Positions 13,149-25,863 of a stretch of 64,000 bases of DNA are shown here, one piece after another (the stretch's first letter is position 1; every line of letters starts with the position of its first letter). The stretch covers positions 60,157,159 to 60,221,158 of the forward strand of contig NC_071396.1 in the NCBI RefSeq assembly GCF_022682495.2. Direction: 5' to 3'. Origin of the DNA: Desmodus rotundus. Taxonomy: Eukaryota > Chordata > Mammalia > Chiroptera > Phyllostomidae. The notes beneath the pieces are model-generated. The model did no database searches. It was given only the letters and a program-made list of their open reading frames with translations, and was not told where the DNA came from. Both the position numbers and the translations under genes were made by a program.

Positions 13149-16100
13149 TTATGTTGCAGTTAAAGGTGAGATCACATGGTATTTGTCCGTCACCGCCTGG
13201 CTTATTTCACTTAGCATAATGCTCTCCAATTTCATCCATGCTGTTGCAAAGGGGATAAGTTCCTTCTTTCTCTCTGCTGCATAGAATTCCATTGTGTAAA
13301 TATACATAAAAAATTCCATGGTTTTTGGATCCACTGGTTTGCTGATGGGCACTTCGGTTGCTTCCAGTACTTAGCTATTGTAAATTGTGCTGCTATGAAC
13401 ATTGGGGTGCACAGGTTCTTTTGGATTGGTGTTTCAGGGTTCTTAGGGTATAATCCCAGCAGTGGAATTGCTGGGTCAAAGGTCAGTTCCATTTTTAGTT
13501 TTCTGAGGAAATTCCATACTGTTTTCCACAGTGGTTTCACCAGTCTGCATTCCCACCAACAGTGCACTAGCGTTCCCTTTTCTCCGCATCCTCTCCAACA
13601 TTTGTTTGTGGATTTGTTTATGCTGGCCACTCTGACTGGTGTGAGATGGTACCTCATTGTGGTTTTAATTTGCATCTCTCTGATGGCTAGTGATGCTGAG
13701 CATCTTTTCATATGTCTCTGGGCCCTCTGTATGTCTTCCTTGGAGAAGTGTCTGTTCAAGTCCTTTGCCCATTTTTTCATTGGGTTGTTTGTCTTCCTGG
13801 ACTGGAGTCATGTGAGTTCTTTATATATTTTGGAGATCAGACCCTTGTCTGAGGTATCATTGGCAAATATGTTTTCCCATACTGTTGGTTCTCTTTGTAA
13901 TTTGGTGCTGTTTTCTTTAGCCTTGCAGAAGCTTTTTATTTTGATGAGGTCCCATTTGTTTATTCTTTCCTTTATGTCCCTTGCTTTAGGGGACATGTCT
14001 GTGAGGATGTTGATGCGTGGAATGTCTGAGATTTTCCTGCCAATGTTTTCCTTGAGGACTTTTATGGTGTTGCAACTTATATTTAAGTCTTTTATCCATC
14101 TTGAGTTTATTTTTGTGTATGGCGTAAGTTGGTGATCAAGTTTCATTTTTTTGCACGTAGCTGTCCAGATCTCCCAACACCATCTGTTGAAGAGGCTGTT
14201 TTTGCTCCATTTTATGCTCCTGCCTCCTTTGTCAAATATTAATTGACCGTAAAGACTTGATTTTATTTCTGGGCTCTCTGTTCTGTTCCATTGGTCTATG
14301 TGCCTGTTTTTATGCCAGTACCAGGCTGTTTTGATGACAGTGGCCTTGGAATACAGTTTCATATCAGGTATTGTGATCCCTACTGCTTTGTTCTTCTTCC
14401 TCAAAATTGCTGCAGCTATTCGGAGTTGTTTATGCTTCCATATAAATTTCTGAAATGTTCGTTCTATATCTGCTAAATATGTCATGGGTACTCTAATAGG
14501 GATTGCATTGAATTTATATATTGCTTTTGGTAGTATGGCCATTTTGATGATGTTAATTCTTCCATCCAAGAGCATGGTACATGCTTCCATTTGTTTGTGT
14601 TTTCCTTAATTTCTTTCTTCAATGTTGTGTAGTTTTCCGAATACACGTGTTTTACCTCCTTGGTTAGGTTTATTCCTACGTACTTGATTTTTCTTGTTGC
14701 TATATCAAATGGGATGTTTTTCCTGATTTCTGTTTCTGATGTTTCATTGTTGGTGTACAGGAATGCCTTTGATTTCTGAGTATTGACTTTGTATCCAGCT
14801 GTTTTGCCAAATTCATTTATTAGGTCAGGTAGTTTTTCAGTGGAGTCTATAGGGTTTTCCATGTACACTATCATGTCGTCTGCAAATAGTGACAGTTTCA
14901 TTTCCTCCTTTCCAATTTGGATGCCTTTTATTGCCCTTTCTTGTCTGATTGCTCTGGCTAGGACTTCCAATACTATGTTGAATAGGAGTGGTGAGAGAAG
15001 GCATCCTTGTCTTCTTCCTGATCTTAGTGGGAAAGCTCTAAGTTTTTGTCCATTAAGTATGATGTTGGCTGTAGGTCTCTCATATATGGCCTTTATTATC
15101 TTGAGGAATGCTCCCTCTATTCCCACTTTTCTGAGTGTTTTTATCAGAAATGGGTGCTGTACCTTATCAAATGCTTTTTTTGCATCTATTGATATGATCA
15201 TGTGATTTTTGTGTTTGCTGTTGTTGATGTGATGTATTATGTTTATTGATTTGTGAATATTGTACCATCCTTGCATCCCTGGGATGAATCCCACTTGGTC
15301 ATGGTGGATTATCTTTTTAATGTATTGCTGGATGCGGTTTCCCAATATTTTGTTGAGAATTTTAGCGTCTATGTTCATCAGCGATATTGGCCTGAAGTTT
15401 TCTTTCTTCATTGTGTCTTTGTCTGGTTTTGGGATTAGGATGATGTTGGCTTCATAAAAAGAGTTTGGGAGTCTTCCATCAGTTTGGATTTTTTCGAATA
15501 GTCTGTGAAGGATAGGGGTTAGCTCTTCCTTAAATGCTTTGTAGAATTCTCCTGTGAAACCATCTGGTCCAGGGCTTTTGTGTGTTGGGAGTTTTTTGAT
15601 GACTGCTTCAATTTCATCTGCTGTTATTGGTCTGTTCAGGTTTTCTGCTTCTTCTTCATTCAGTTTTGGAAGATTATATTTTTCTAGAAATTTGTCCATT
15701 TCATCTAGGTTTTCAAATTTCTTGGCATACAGTTCTTTGTAGTAATTTCTTACAATCCTTTGTATTTCTGTGGTATCAGTTGTAATCTCTCCTCTTTCAT
15801 TTCTAGTTGTGTTTATTTGGATCCTCTCTCTTTTTTTCTTGATGAGCCTATTTAAAGGCTTGTCAATTTTGTTTATCTTTTCAAAGAACTAGCTCCTGGA
15901 TTCACTGATCCTTAGAATTGTGCTTTAGTCTCTATGTCATTTAGTTCTGCTGTGATCTTGGTTATTTCCTTCCTTCTGCTTGCTCTGGGTTGTCTTTGTT
16001 GTTGTTCCTCCAGTTCTTGTAGGCGTAGGGTTAGGTTGTTTGTTTGAAATGTTTCTATCTTTTTAAGGTAGGCCTGTATTGCTATGAACTTCCCTCTCAG

Positions 16101-16973
16101 GACTACCTTTCCTGTGTCCCATAGGTTTTGGGTTGTTGTGAGTTCATTTTCATGTGTTTCCAGAAAGTTTTTGATTTCTTCCCTAATCTCGTTCTTGACC
16201 TATTCATTGTTTATTAACATGCTATTCAGTCTCCACCATTTTGAGTGTTTTGTGTTTTTTCCTTTGGGGTTGGTTTCTAGTTTCAGTCCCTTGTGGTCAG
16301 AGAAAATGCTTGATATGATTTCAATTTTCTTGAATTTGTTGAGGCTTACTTTGTGTCCTATCATGTGGTCTATCTTTGAGAAAGTTCCATGGACACTTGA
16401 AAAGAATGTGTATTTTGCTTCTTTGGGATGAAAAGCTCTATATATATCAGTTAAGGCCATTTCCTCTAGGGTATTGTTAAGTGACACCATATCCTTGTTG
16501 ATATTTTGTCTGGAAGACCTGTCCATTTTTGACAGTGGGGTGTTAAAGTCCCCTACTATAATTGTGTTGCTGTCAATATCTTTCTTGAAGTCCTCCAAGA
16601 TTTTCTTAATTTATTTGGGTGCTCCTATGTTGGGTGCATATATATTTACAATGTTTATGTCTTCTTCGTGGATTCTTCCTTTGAGTATTATGAAGTGACC
16701 TTCTGGGTCTCCCTTCATGGCCCTTCTTTTGAAGTGTATTTTGTATGATATGAGTATTGCTACCCCTGCTTTTTTTCCCTGTCTGTTTGCTTGGAAAATT
16801 TGTTTCCAGCCCTTCACTTTCAGTCTGTATAAGTCTTTTGTCCTGAGATGGGTCTCTTGTAGGCAGCATATATGCAGGTCATGTTTTCTTATCCATTGAG
16901 ATATTCTATGTCTTTTAATTGGAGCATTTAATCCATTTACGTTTAAGGTTATTATCGATAGGTAGTTATTCAT
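13149..16973 (-). pseudogene. LINE-1 ORF2 of copy B, several breaks
   Basis: The start Met at 16973 opens an endonuclease that begins with an NNYLSIITLNVNGLNAP-type segment and contains the catalytic QETHL motif. A stop near 16611 and shifts near 16200, 15700, 14500, 13800 and 13230 break the frame. The reverse transcriptase piece (14482-15699, 405 codons) keeps the [32 protein letters not shown] and FADDM motifs. The C-terminal cysteine region is in 13232-13780. Length from start to stop is about 1275 codons, normal for L1 ORF2. It is nearly complete in sequence but not a functional frame. Confidence 0.92.
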
Positions 16974-17024
16974 TGCCTTTATTCCTACCTGTGTTCCTCT
17001 GTCTTTCTCTTTTCCTTCCTTTCC

Positions 17025-17858
17025 TTAAAGCAGTCCCTTTAGCATCTCTTGCAGAGCTGGTTTGGTGGAAGTGTATTCTTTTAGACTTCTTTTGTCTGGG
17101 AAACTCTTTATTTGGCCTTCTATCTTGATTGAGAGCCTTGCTGGGTAAAGTAGCCTTGGTTGCAGGCCTCTGGTTCTCATTACTTGGAATATTTTTTGCC
17201 ATTCTCTTCTGGCTTGGAGCGATTCCATTGAGAAGTCAGTTGCTAACCTTATTGGGGCTCCCTTGAACGTTACTTCCTTTTTCTCCCTTGCTGCTTTTAA
17301 GATCCTCTCTTTGTCTTGGAAATTTGCCATTTTAATTATGATGTGTCTTGCAGTGGGTCTCTTTGGGTTTCTCTTGCTTGGGACTCTCTGTGTTTCCTGG
17401 ATTTGGGTGACTTTTTCTCCCATCAGATTAGGGAAATTTTCCATCATTACTTTTTCAAACAGGTTTTCTATCCTTTGCTCTTCTTCTTCTCCTTCTAGTA
17501 TTCCTATTATACGGATATTGTTGTTTCATGTTGTCCTGCATTGTCCTTAATCCCTCTTCATTCTTTCTGAGCCTCTTTTCCTTTTCTTGCTCGTTCTGGG
17601 TGTTTTTTTCTACTTTGTCCTCCAGCTCGCTGATCCGATCTTCTGCTTCATCAAGTCTGCTTTTCATTCCTTCTACTGTGTTCTTCAATTCAGAAATTGT
17701 ATCCTTCATTTCTTCTTGGCCCTTGGTGATAGTTTCTATTTCCTTTTTCATATTGATATAGTTTGCGGTGAGTTCATTGTAGTTTCCCTGTAGTTTCTGG
17801 TAGTTCGCTTTGAGCTCAGAGAGCTCAGTGAGCTTTCTGATAACCATTGCTTTGAACT
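17025..17858 (-). pseudogene. LINE-1 ORF1 of copy B, 5'-truncated and frameshifted
   Basis: The N-terminal part is lost by 5' truncation. A coiled-coil piece (17455-17847, 130 codons) runs into the RRM and then leaves frame at an apparent 2-nt deletion near 17520. The correct frame is picked up by 140 codons at 17025-17447, which carry the RNA-binding C-terminal domain with a YPARLSIKIEGQ segment. The identical deletion is present in the separate insertion at 47513, although copy A (911) and the L1 at 25426 are in frame there. The break therefore predates both insertions. Confidence 0.88.
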
Positions 17859-17871
17859 AAGAGAGAATCTT

Positions 17872-18143
17872 AAAAGCAGCAGGAGAAAAGGACACAGTTA
17901 CCTACAAAAGAGTTCCCATAAGACTGTCAGTTGACTTCTCAAAAGAAACCTTATAGGCGAGAAGGGGCTGGAAAAAAGTATTCGAAGTCATTAAAGGCAA
18001 GGGCTTACATGCAAGATAACTCTATCCAGCAAAGCTATCATTTAGAACAGAAGGGAAGATAAAGTAATTCCTAGATAAGGTCAAGTTAAAGGAGTTTATC
18101 ATCACTAAGCCCTTATTATATGAAATATTAAAGGGACTTATCT
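17872..18143 (+). pseudogene. ORF1 of HAL1-type element, 3' part
   Basis: C-terminal domain of the element opened at 12331. It resumes immediately after the L1 insertion with an ILKAAGEKDTVTYK-like segment and ends in a KPLLYEILKGLI-like tail and stop near 18143. In-frame stops (for example TAG near 17955) inactivate it. The 3' UTR follows at once, with no ORF2. Confidence 0.7.
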
Positions 18144-18590
18144 AAGAAATTGAAGGAGATCAACAACTATGAACAGTAAAATGACAACAAAGTCACAACT
18201 ATCAACAAATGAACCTAAACAAACAGACAGAAGAAACACAATGAAAACAAAAACTAAGCAAACAACTTGAACAGTAACATAATTAGAGAAATGGACATCA
18301 CATGGAGGTTTTTCAGTGGGGAGGGGGAGGAGAGGAATGCGGGGGAAGGTACAGGGAATAAGAAGCATAATTGGTAGGCATAAAATGGATGGGGAGTGGT
18401 CAAAAGGTGTAGGAAACAGAAAATTCAAAGAACTTGTAAGTACAAACCATGGACATGAACTAAGGGAGGGGGAATTCTGGAGGGCGGGGGTGTAGGGTCG
18501 AGGGGGGATAAAGGGGGAAAATTGGGAAATCTGTAATAGCATAATCAATAAAATATACTTTAAAAAAAAGAAAAACAAACGAACAAAAAG

Positions 18591-20333
18591 ATTCCAAAAG
18601 ACTTGTGCTTGGAAAACTATAGAACTATAAGAAAAAAAATAGAAGACACAAACAAGTGGAAACATGTACCATGTTCATGGATTGGAAGAATTAACATCAT
18701 TAAAATGACCATACTACCCAGAGCATACTATAGATTCAATACAATTCCTATAAAAACACCAATGGCATATTTCACAGAGCTAAAACAAATATTCCAAAAT
18801 TTTATATGGAACCAAAAGAGACTCCAGATAGCCTTAGCAATTTAAGAAAGAGCAAAGTTGGAAGAATCACAATACCAGATATCAAACTATACTACAAAGC
18901 CACTGTAATCAAGAGATCCTGGTACTGGCACAAGAGCAGGCATAAAGATCAATGGTACAGAACAGAGATCCCCAAAATCAACCCACACTTTTATGGCCAA
19001 TTAATATTTGACAAAGGAGGCAAGAGCATATGATGGAGTAAAAACAGTCTTTTCAAAAAATGGTGTTGGGAAAAATTGGACAGGCACATGCAAAAAATAA
19101 ATAAATAAAACCAGACTACCAACTTATACTATACACAAGAATAAACTCAAAATGGATAAGAGACTGAAATGTAAGTCACAAAAAACCATAAAAATCCTAG
19201 AAGAAAACATAGGCAGTAAAATCTCAGACATCTTGCATAGCAATATTTTTGCCAATATCTCTCCTAGGGCAAGAAAAACAAAAAGGGAAAAACAAACAAA
19301 TGGGACTACATCAAACTACAAAGCTTCTGCATAGCAAAAAGAAACCATTAACTAAATGAAGAGGGAACTCACTGTATGGTAGTACATATTTGCCAATGAT
19401 ACATCTGATAAGGGGTTAATTTCCAAAATATTGTATATAAGGAACTTACACAACTCAAACCAGGAAGACAAACAACCCAATTAAAAAAGAGCAAAGGACC
19501 TGAATAGACATCTCTCCAAAAAGGTCATACTGATGGCCAATAGACATATGAAAAGATGCTCAAAGTCACTAATCATCAGAGCGATGCAAATTAAAACCAT
19601 AATGAAATATAATCTCACACCTGCCAGCATGGCTACCATCAATAAATCAACAAACAGTGCTGGCAAGGATGTAAAGGAAAGGGAACCCTCGTGCACTGAT
19701 GGTGGAAATGCAGATTGGTGCAGCCACTGTGGAAAACAGTATGAAGTTTCCTCAAAAAGATTAAAAATGACTGCCATTTCATCCAGCAATTCCACTTCTG
19801 GGAATATATCCTAAGAATCCCTAAACACCAATCAGAAAGAATATATGCACCCCTATGTTCATAGTAGTGTTATTTACAATTGCCAAAACCTGGAAACAGC
19901 CCAAGGACTCAAGAGTAGATGAGTGGATAAAAAAAAAAAAGCTGTGGTACATTTACCCAATGGAATATTATATGCTGTAAAAAAGAAGGAACTCTTACCT
20001 TTTGCAACAGCATGGATGAACTTGGAGAATATTATGCTAAGGAAAATAAGCCAGTCAAAAAAAGACCAATGCTATATGATCTCACTTACATGTGGAATCT
20101 ATTGAACAAAATAAACTGATGATCCAAATAAAACCAGAGGCATGGATACATGGAACAGACAGACAGATCTCAGAGGGGAGGGTGGTGGGTGGACTGGAAG
20201 AAATATGTGCATAGCCATGGACACAGACAACTATGTGGTGAAGGCCAGGGGGCAGAAGCTGGGTGGTGGGGGTTACAAGTGGGGAAAATGGGGGACATCT
20301 TTAATAGTATCAACATTAAAAAAAAAGAAGCAA
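18591..20333 (+). mobile_element. LINE-1 3' part (ORF2 C-terminus and 3' UTR)
   Basis: The segment begins inside the ORF2 C-terminal part ([20 protein letters not shown] segment, 18660-18710), runs through the C-terminal region and ends with a G-rich 3' UTR and an A run near 20318-20330. Open pieces are short (80, 75, 60, 93 codons). It is more diverged than copies A and B. The C11orf98 retrocopy lies directly after it. Confidence 0.8.
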
Positions 20334-20935
<602 letters not shown>

Positions 20936-21896
20936 CAAGAAAAAATTCAAATAAATAAACAGTCTAACTCTACACCTAAATGAACTAAAAAAACAAGAGA
21001 ACAGAAAAATAGTATAGAAAATCAACAAAATGTAAAATTGATTATTAAAATGATCAATAAGATTGGCAAACCTTTAGCTAGATTGACTAAAAAAGGAGAG
21101 TAAAGATTAATTCAAATTACTAAAATCAGAAGTAGGGACATTACTAAATGTACAGAAATAAAAAGGGTTATAAGAGAATACTATGAACAATTGTTTAGCA
21201 ACAAATTGGATAATTTGGATAAAATGAACAGATACCTGGAAAATACAACCTACTAAAAGTGAATCATGAAGAAATAGAAAATCTGAATAGACCCACAAAT
21301 AGTAAGTGCATTAATTTACTAATCAAAAAACTCCTAACCAGGAAAATCCCCAAACCAGATGGCTTCATTAGTAAGTTTTATCAAAGAGCTAATATCAATC
21401 TTTTTCAAGCTTTTTCCAAAATGTGAAGATGAAGGAACACTTTCCAACGAATTCCATGAGGTCAGCATTTCTCTGACACCAAAGCCAGGCAAAGAGACAC
21501 AGCAAGAAAAGAAAAGCACATACCAGTAACAATTATGAATGTTGATGCAAAAATCTTCAACAAAATAGTAGCGAACTGAATTCAACATATTAAAAGAATT
21601 ATACACCATGAACAACTGAGTTTTTATGTGGAATGCAAGGGTGGTTCAAAATATGAGAGTCATGGATATAATAATACACTGCACTAACATAATGAAGGGG
21701 AAAAAACATGATCATCTTAATTGATACTGAAAAAATCATTGGAAAACATTCAACCACCTTTCTCATAAAAGAACACTCAACAAACTAGGAATAGAAGAAA
21801 ACTATGTTAACATCATAAAAGCCATACATGAACCACCCCCCCTCCACTGCCCCCAGTTAATACCCAACTCAATGGTGAAAGAATGAAAGCTTTTTT

Positions 21897-22929
21897 CTTT
21901 TTTCTTTTCTTTTAAATTTTTATTGTATTCAATTACAGTTGTATGCCTTTTCTCCCCATCCCTCCACCCAACCCCAGCTGAACCCCCTCCCTCCCCTACC
22001 TCCATCCTCCCCTTTCATTTTGTCCATGTGTCCTTTATAGTAGTTCCTGTAATCCCCTCTTCTCACTGTCCCCTCCCCACTCCCCCCTGCCCATTGTTAG
22101 ATTGTTCTTAACTTCAATGTCTCTGGTTATATTTTGTTTGCTTTTTTCTTTTGTTGATTATGTTCCAGTTAAAGGTGAGATCACATGGTATTTGTCCCTC
22201 AAATCTGGCTTATTTCACTTAGCATAATGCTCTCCAATTCTATCCATGCTGTTGCAAAGGGTAGGAGCTCCTTCTTTCTCTCTGCTGCATAGTATTCCAT
22301 TGTGTAAATGTACCATACACATTTTGATCCACTCATTTACTGATGGGCACTTAGGTTGTTTCCAGTACTTGGCTATTGTAAATTGTGCTGCTGTGAACAT
22401 TGGGGTGCATAGGTTCTATTGGATTGGTGTTTCAGAGTTCTTAGGGTATAATCCCAGCAGCAGAATTGCTGGGCAAAAAGGCAGTTCTCTTTTTAGTTTT
22501 CTGAGGAAATTCCATACTGTTTTCCACAGTGGCCTCACCAGTCTGCATTCCCACCAACAGTGCACTAGGGTTCCCTTTTCTCCACATCCTCTCCAACATT
22601 TGTTTGTGGATTTGTTTATGCTGGTCACTCTGACCTGTGTGAGATGGTACTTCATTGTGGTTTTAATTTGCACTGCTCTGATGGTTAGTGATGCTGAGCA
22701 CCTTTTCATATGTCTCTGGGCCCTCTGTATGTCTTCCTTGGAGAAGTGTCTGTTCAAGTTCTTTGCCCATTTTTTAATTGGGTTGTTTGTCTTCCTGGAG
22801 TGGAGTCGTGTGAATTCTTCATATATTTTGGAGATGTGGCCCTTGTCTGAGGTATCAATGGCAAATATGTTTCCCCATACTGTTGGTTCTCTTTTTATTT
22901 TAATGCTGTTTTCTTTAGCCATGCAGAAG
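21897..22929 (-). mobile_element. Young 5'-truncated LINE-1, reversed
   Basis: This is the minus-strand 3' end of a young L1: the end of ORF2 (168 open codons at 22416-22922, containing the [18 protein letters not shown] region) and the 3' UTR. It is flanked by GAAAGCTTTTTT at 21885-21896 and at 22930-22941, a target duplication. It is about 1.03 kb and resembles copies A and B. Confidence 0.85.
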
Positions 22930-22988
22930 GAAAGCTTTTTTTTGTAGGATCAGAAATGGGGTGCTGATTAATGCCTACCTTTGCCATT

Positions 22989-23302
22989 TCTTTTTTTCCC
23001 CTCTAATTTTATTGTTGTTCAAGTGCAGTTCTCTGCCTTTCCTCCCCACCCCAGCCTAACCCCCAGCCCTCTCCACCTCCCTCCCATTTCCACCCACCAC
23101 CCTCCCCCCCATCTGTTAGTGTCCATGTGTCCTTTATAATTGTTCCTACAAACCCTTCACCATTTTCCCGTGAAATTCCCTCCCCTCTCCCCTCTGGTCA
23201 CTGCTGGCCTTTTCTCAATTTCAGTGTCATTGGTTATATTTTATTTTGCTTGTTTGTTTGTTTTGTTGATTAGGTTCCTGTTAAAGGTGAGATCATATGG
23301 TA
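22989..23302 (-). mobile_element. Short LINE-1 3' UTR insertion, reversed
   Basis: About 310 bp of reversed L1 3' end, shown by a T-rich start, a C-rich block (23040-23110) and the TTAAAGGTGAGATCATATGGTA-like end of ORF2. It interrupts the old L1 only about 60 bp after the previous insertion. Confidence 0.7.
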
Positions 23303-25817
23303 TTCAACATATTATTGGAAATTCTGGTCTGAATAATTAGGCAAGAAAAAGAAAGAAAAAGTATCCATATTGGAAAGAAAGAAGTAGAATTATCTTTGTT
23401 CATATATGACATCTTAATTGTAGAAAACCCAAAAGATTATACACATACACACACATACAAACGAATAAATGAGAATGAATAAATGAGTTCAGCAAAATAG
23501 CAGGATATAGAATCAACACACAAGACGACTCTATAAAGGAAATTAAGAATACAATTCTATTTGCAATGCATGGACTGACACAACAATGTGGGGAAGGCTG
23601 GGGATCGTGGAAACTGGGAGATGTCTAGAATAGTTTCAACAATAAGAAATGAATTAATTAAAAGAACACTTTTGAATTGGTTAACCAAGCAGGCGAAAGA
23701 GTTAAATAATCAAAACTACAAAATGTTCCTGAAAGAAATCAAGGAACACACAAATAAATTAAAACGCATTCCATGTTCATGAATTGAAAGACTTAATTTG
23801 TTGAAATATCAATACTACCCAAAACAATCTACAGATTCAGTGCAATCTCTCATAAAATCCCAACAACTCTTTTTACAGAAATAGAAAATTCATCCTAAAG
23901 TGAGTGTGGAATCTCAAGAGATCCTGAATAGCCAAAACAATCTAAAAAATAAAAACAAGTCTGGAAATCTCATACTTTCTATTTTCAAAATTTATTACAA
24001 ATCTTCAGTAATCAAAACAATGAGGTACTGACTCAGTACTAAACATGTGGATCAATGTAAGGGGGTAGAGAGCCTAAAAATAAAACACGACATATCAGGT
24101 CAAATGATTTTTGACAAAACTGCCAAGACCATTCAATGGGGAAAAAACAATTTTGTCAGGAAATGATACTGGAAAAACTGGATATCCACAGACAAACGAA
24201 TGAAGTTAGATCCTTGTTTAATACCATAAATAATAATGAACTCAAATGTATCAAAGACCTAAATGTAAGAGCTAAAACTATAAAAACTCTTTGAAGAAAA
24301 ACACAAGGCAAAAGCATCACAAGATTGGATTTGGCACTGGCTTCTTGGATATCACCAATAGCACAGGTAACAAAAAAGAAAAATTGGACCTCATGAAAAT
24401 TTAAAACTTTTGTGTGTCAAAAAACACTACCTACAAAGCAACAAGGAAACCACAGAATGGGAGAAAATTTTGGCAAATCACCTATCTGATAAGAGGTTAA
24501 TATCCAGAATATATAGAGAACTTCTAAAACACAACAACATAAAAACTAACAACATGATTTAAAAATGAGCAAATAGACATTATACAAATGTTTATATATT
24601 GATATATATTTGTCCAAAGAAGATATACAAATCACCAGTAGACATATGGAAAGATACTTGGCATCACTAATCATCCAGGAAATGCAAATCAAAACCACTA
24701 TAAGATATGCCTTTATACTCACTAAAATGGTTATTATAAAAACAACCCAGAAAACAAGTGTTGGTGAGGATATGAAAAAACTGGAACCCTTGTGCAATTG
24801 TAAGGGATGTGAAATGGTGCAGTACTGTGGAAAACAGTATGGTGGTTGTTTTCAAAATTAAAAATAGAATCACCATATGATCCAATTCCACTTCTGGGTA
24901 TACACCCAGAATAATTGATAGCAGGGTCTCAAGGAGACATTTGTGCACCCATGCTCATTGCAGTATTATTCACCATAACTAAATGTTGGAAGCCAAGTGT
25001 CCATTGTTGAATGAAATGATAAACAAACTGTGGTCTACACATACAATGGAATTTTATTCAGCATTGAAAAGGGATGGAATTCTGACACATGCCACAGCAT
25101 GGATGAACCTTGAGGACATTATGTTCAGTGAAATAAAGCAGCCCCCCAAAAGCAAATACTCTATGATTCCACCTATATGAGGTACCTAAAGTAATCAATT
25201 CATAGAGACAGAATGTAGAAGAGTGGTTATCAGGGGCTTATGTAAGGGTGAATGGAGAGTTAGTGTTTAATGGGTATAGAGTTTCAGTTTTGTACAATGA
25301 AGAGTTCTGGAGAGGGATGGTGATTATAGTTGCACAAAAATAGTAATGTATTAAATGGTACACTTAAAATAGTTAAGATGGTAATTCCTATGTTATGAGG
25401 ATTTTACCACACTTTTAAATTTTGAGAAAATGTTTATTGTAATTTTTCCATTGTTATTTATTTTCCTTATACATACACCCCTTCCCCCCAGCAATACCCA
25501 CACTGTTGTCTATATTTGTGAATCCTTTTTAGTTTTTCCTCAATCCCTCCACCCCCTGACCTCCCACCTCCAGCTGTCATCCTGCTCTCCATTTATGAGT
25601 CTGTCTTCATTTTACTTGTTAGTTCAGTTTGTTCATTAGATTACACATATGAGTGAAATCATATGGTATTTGTCTCTCTCTGACTGGCTTATCTCACTTA
25701 GCATAATGTTCTCCAGGTCCATCCATACTGTCTCAAAGGGTAAAATTTTCTTCATTTTTACGGCAGTATAGTATTCCATTGTGTAAATGTCCCATAGTTC
25801 TATTACTATACTCACTA

Positions 25818-25863
25818 AAGTGTCTATCTACTGATAGACAGTTGGATCAGTAGATAGACACTT
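25818..25863. repeat. Perfect 18-bp inverted repeat in L1
   Basis: The left arm AAGTGTCTATCTACTGAT (25818-25835) and the right arm (25846-25863) are exact reverse complements with a 10-bp spacer. Other L1 copies have only one arm at this place. It is therefore a local inverted duplication inside the reversed L1. Confidence 0.85.

Larger units (their letters stand above)
12896..17858 (-). mobile_element. Young LINE-1, 5'-truncated, reversed (copy B)
   Basis: A reversed L1 of about 4.96 kb is flanked by a perfect 13-bp duplication AAGAGAGAATCTT at 12883-12895 and 17859-17871. The T run at 12894-12900 marks the poly(A) end. The element is truncated inside ORF1 at its 5' end (17858). ORF2 still has long open pieces, including 405 codons across the reverse transcriptase, so this is one of the youngest copies here. 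It lies inside the ORF1-only LINE. Confidence 0.93.
11821..18590 (+). mobile_element. ORF1-only LINE (HAL1-type), interrupted
   Basis: The host element is about 1.8 kb once the reversed L1 at 12896-17858 is removed. It has a leader starting TTCTGGTCAAGACGG, a 5' UTR to about 12330, an ORF1 region (12331-12895 and 17872-18143), then directly a 3' UTR with G-rich text (18310-18530) and an A tail near 18560-18590. No ORF2 lies between ORF1 and the 3' UTR. It is the same family as the copies at 28506 and 29110. HAL1 elements ('half L1') are known ORF1-only LINEs that depend on L1 enzymes. Confidence 0.7.
20936..25425 (+). mobile_element. Old LINE-1 (ORF2 to 3' UTR), twice interrupted
   Basis: One old L1 runs from the middle of ORF2 (20940) through the reverse transcriptase region (21300-23450) to a 3' UTR ending near 25420. 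It is interrupted by reversed L1 pieces at 21897-22929 and 22989-23302, and its sequence continues across both. Open pieces are all under 95 codons. The C-terminal region and 3' UTR (24400-25400) are continuous. Confidence 0.75.

Noticed and set aside
13395..14135. 246-codon plus-strand open frame rich in hydrophobic residues
   Set aside because: It is the antisense of L1 ORF2 in copy B. The same antisense frames appear opposite other L1 copies (22246-22947, 53454-53708).
23440..23475. Short ACAC/AAATGA repeats as a CRISPR-like or regulatory array
   Set aside because: Simple-sequence drift in an old L1, without regular spacers.
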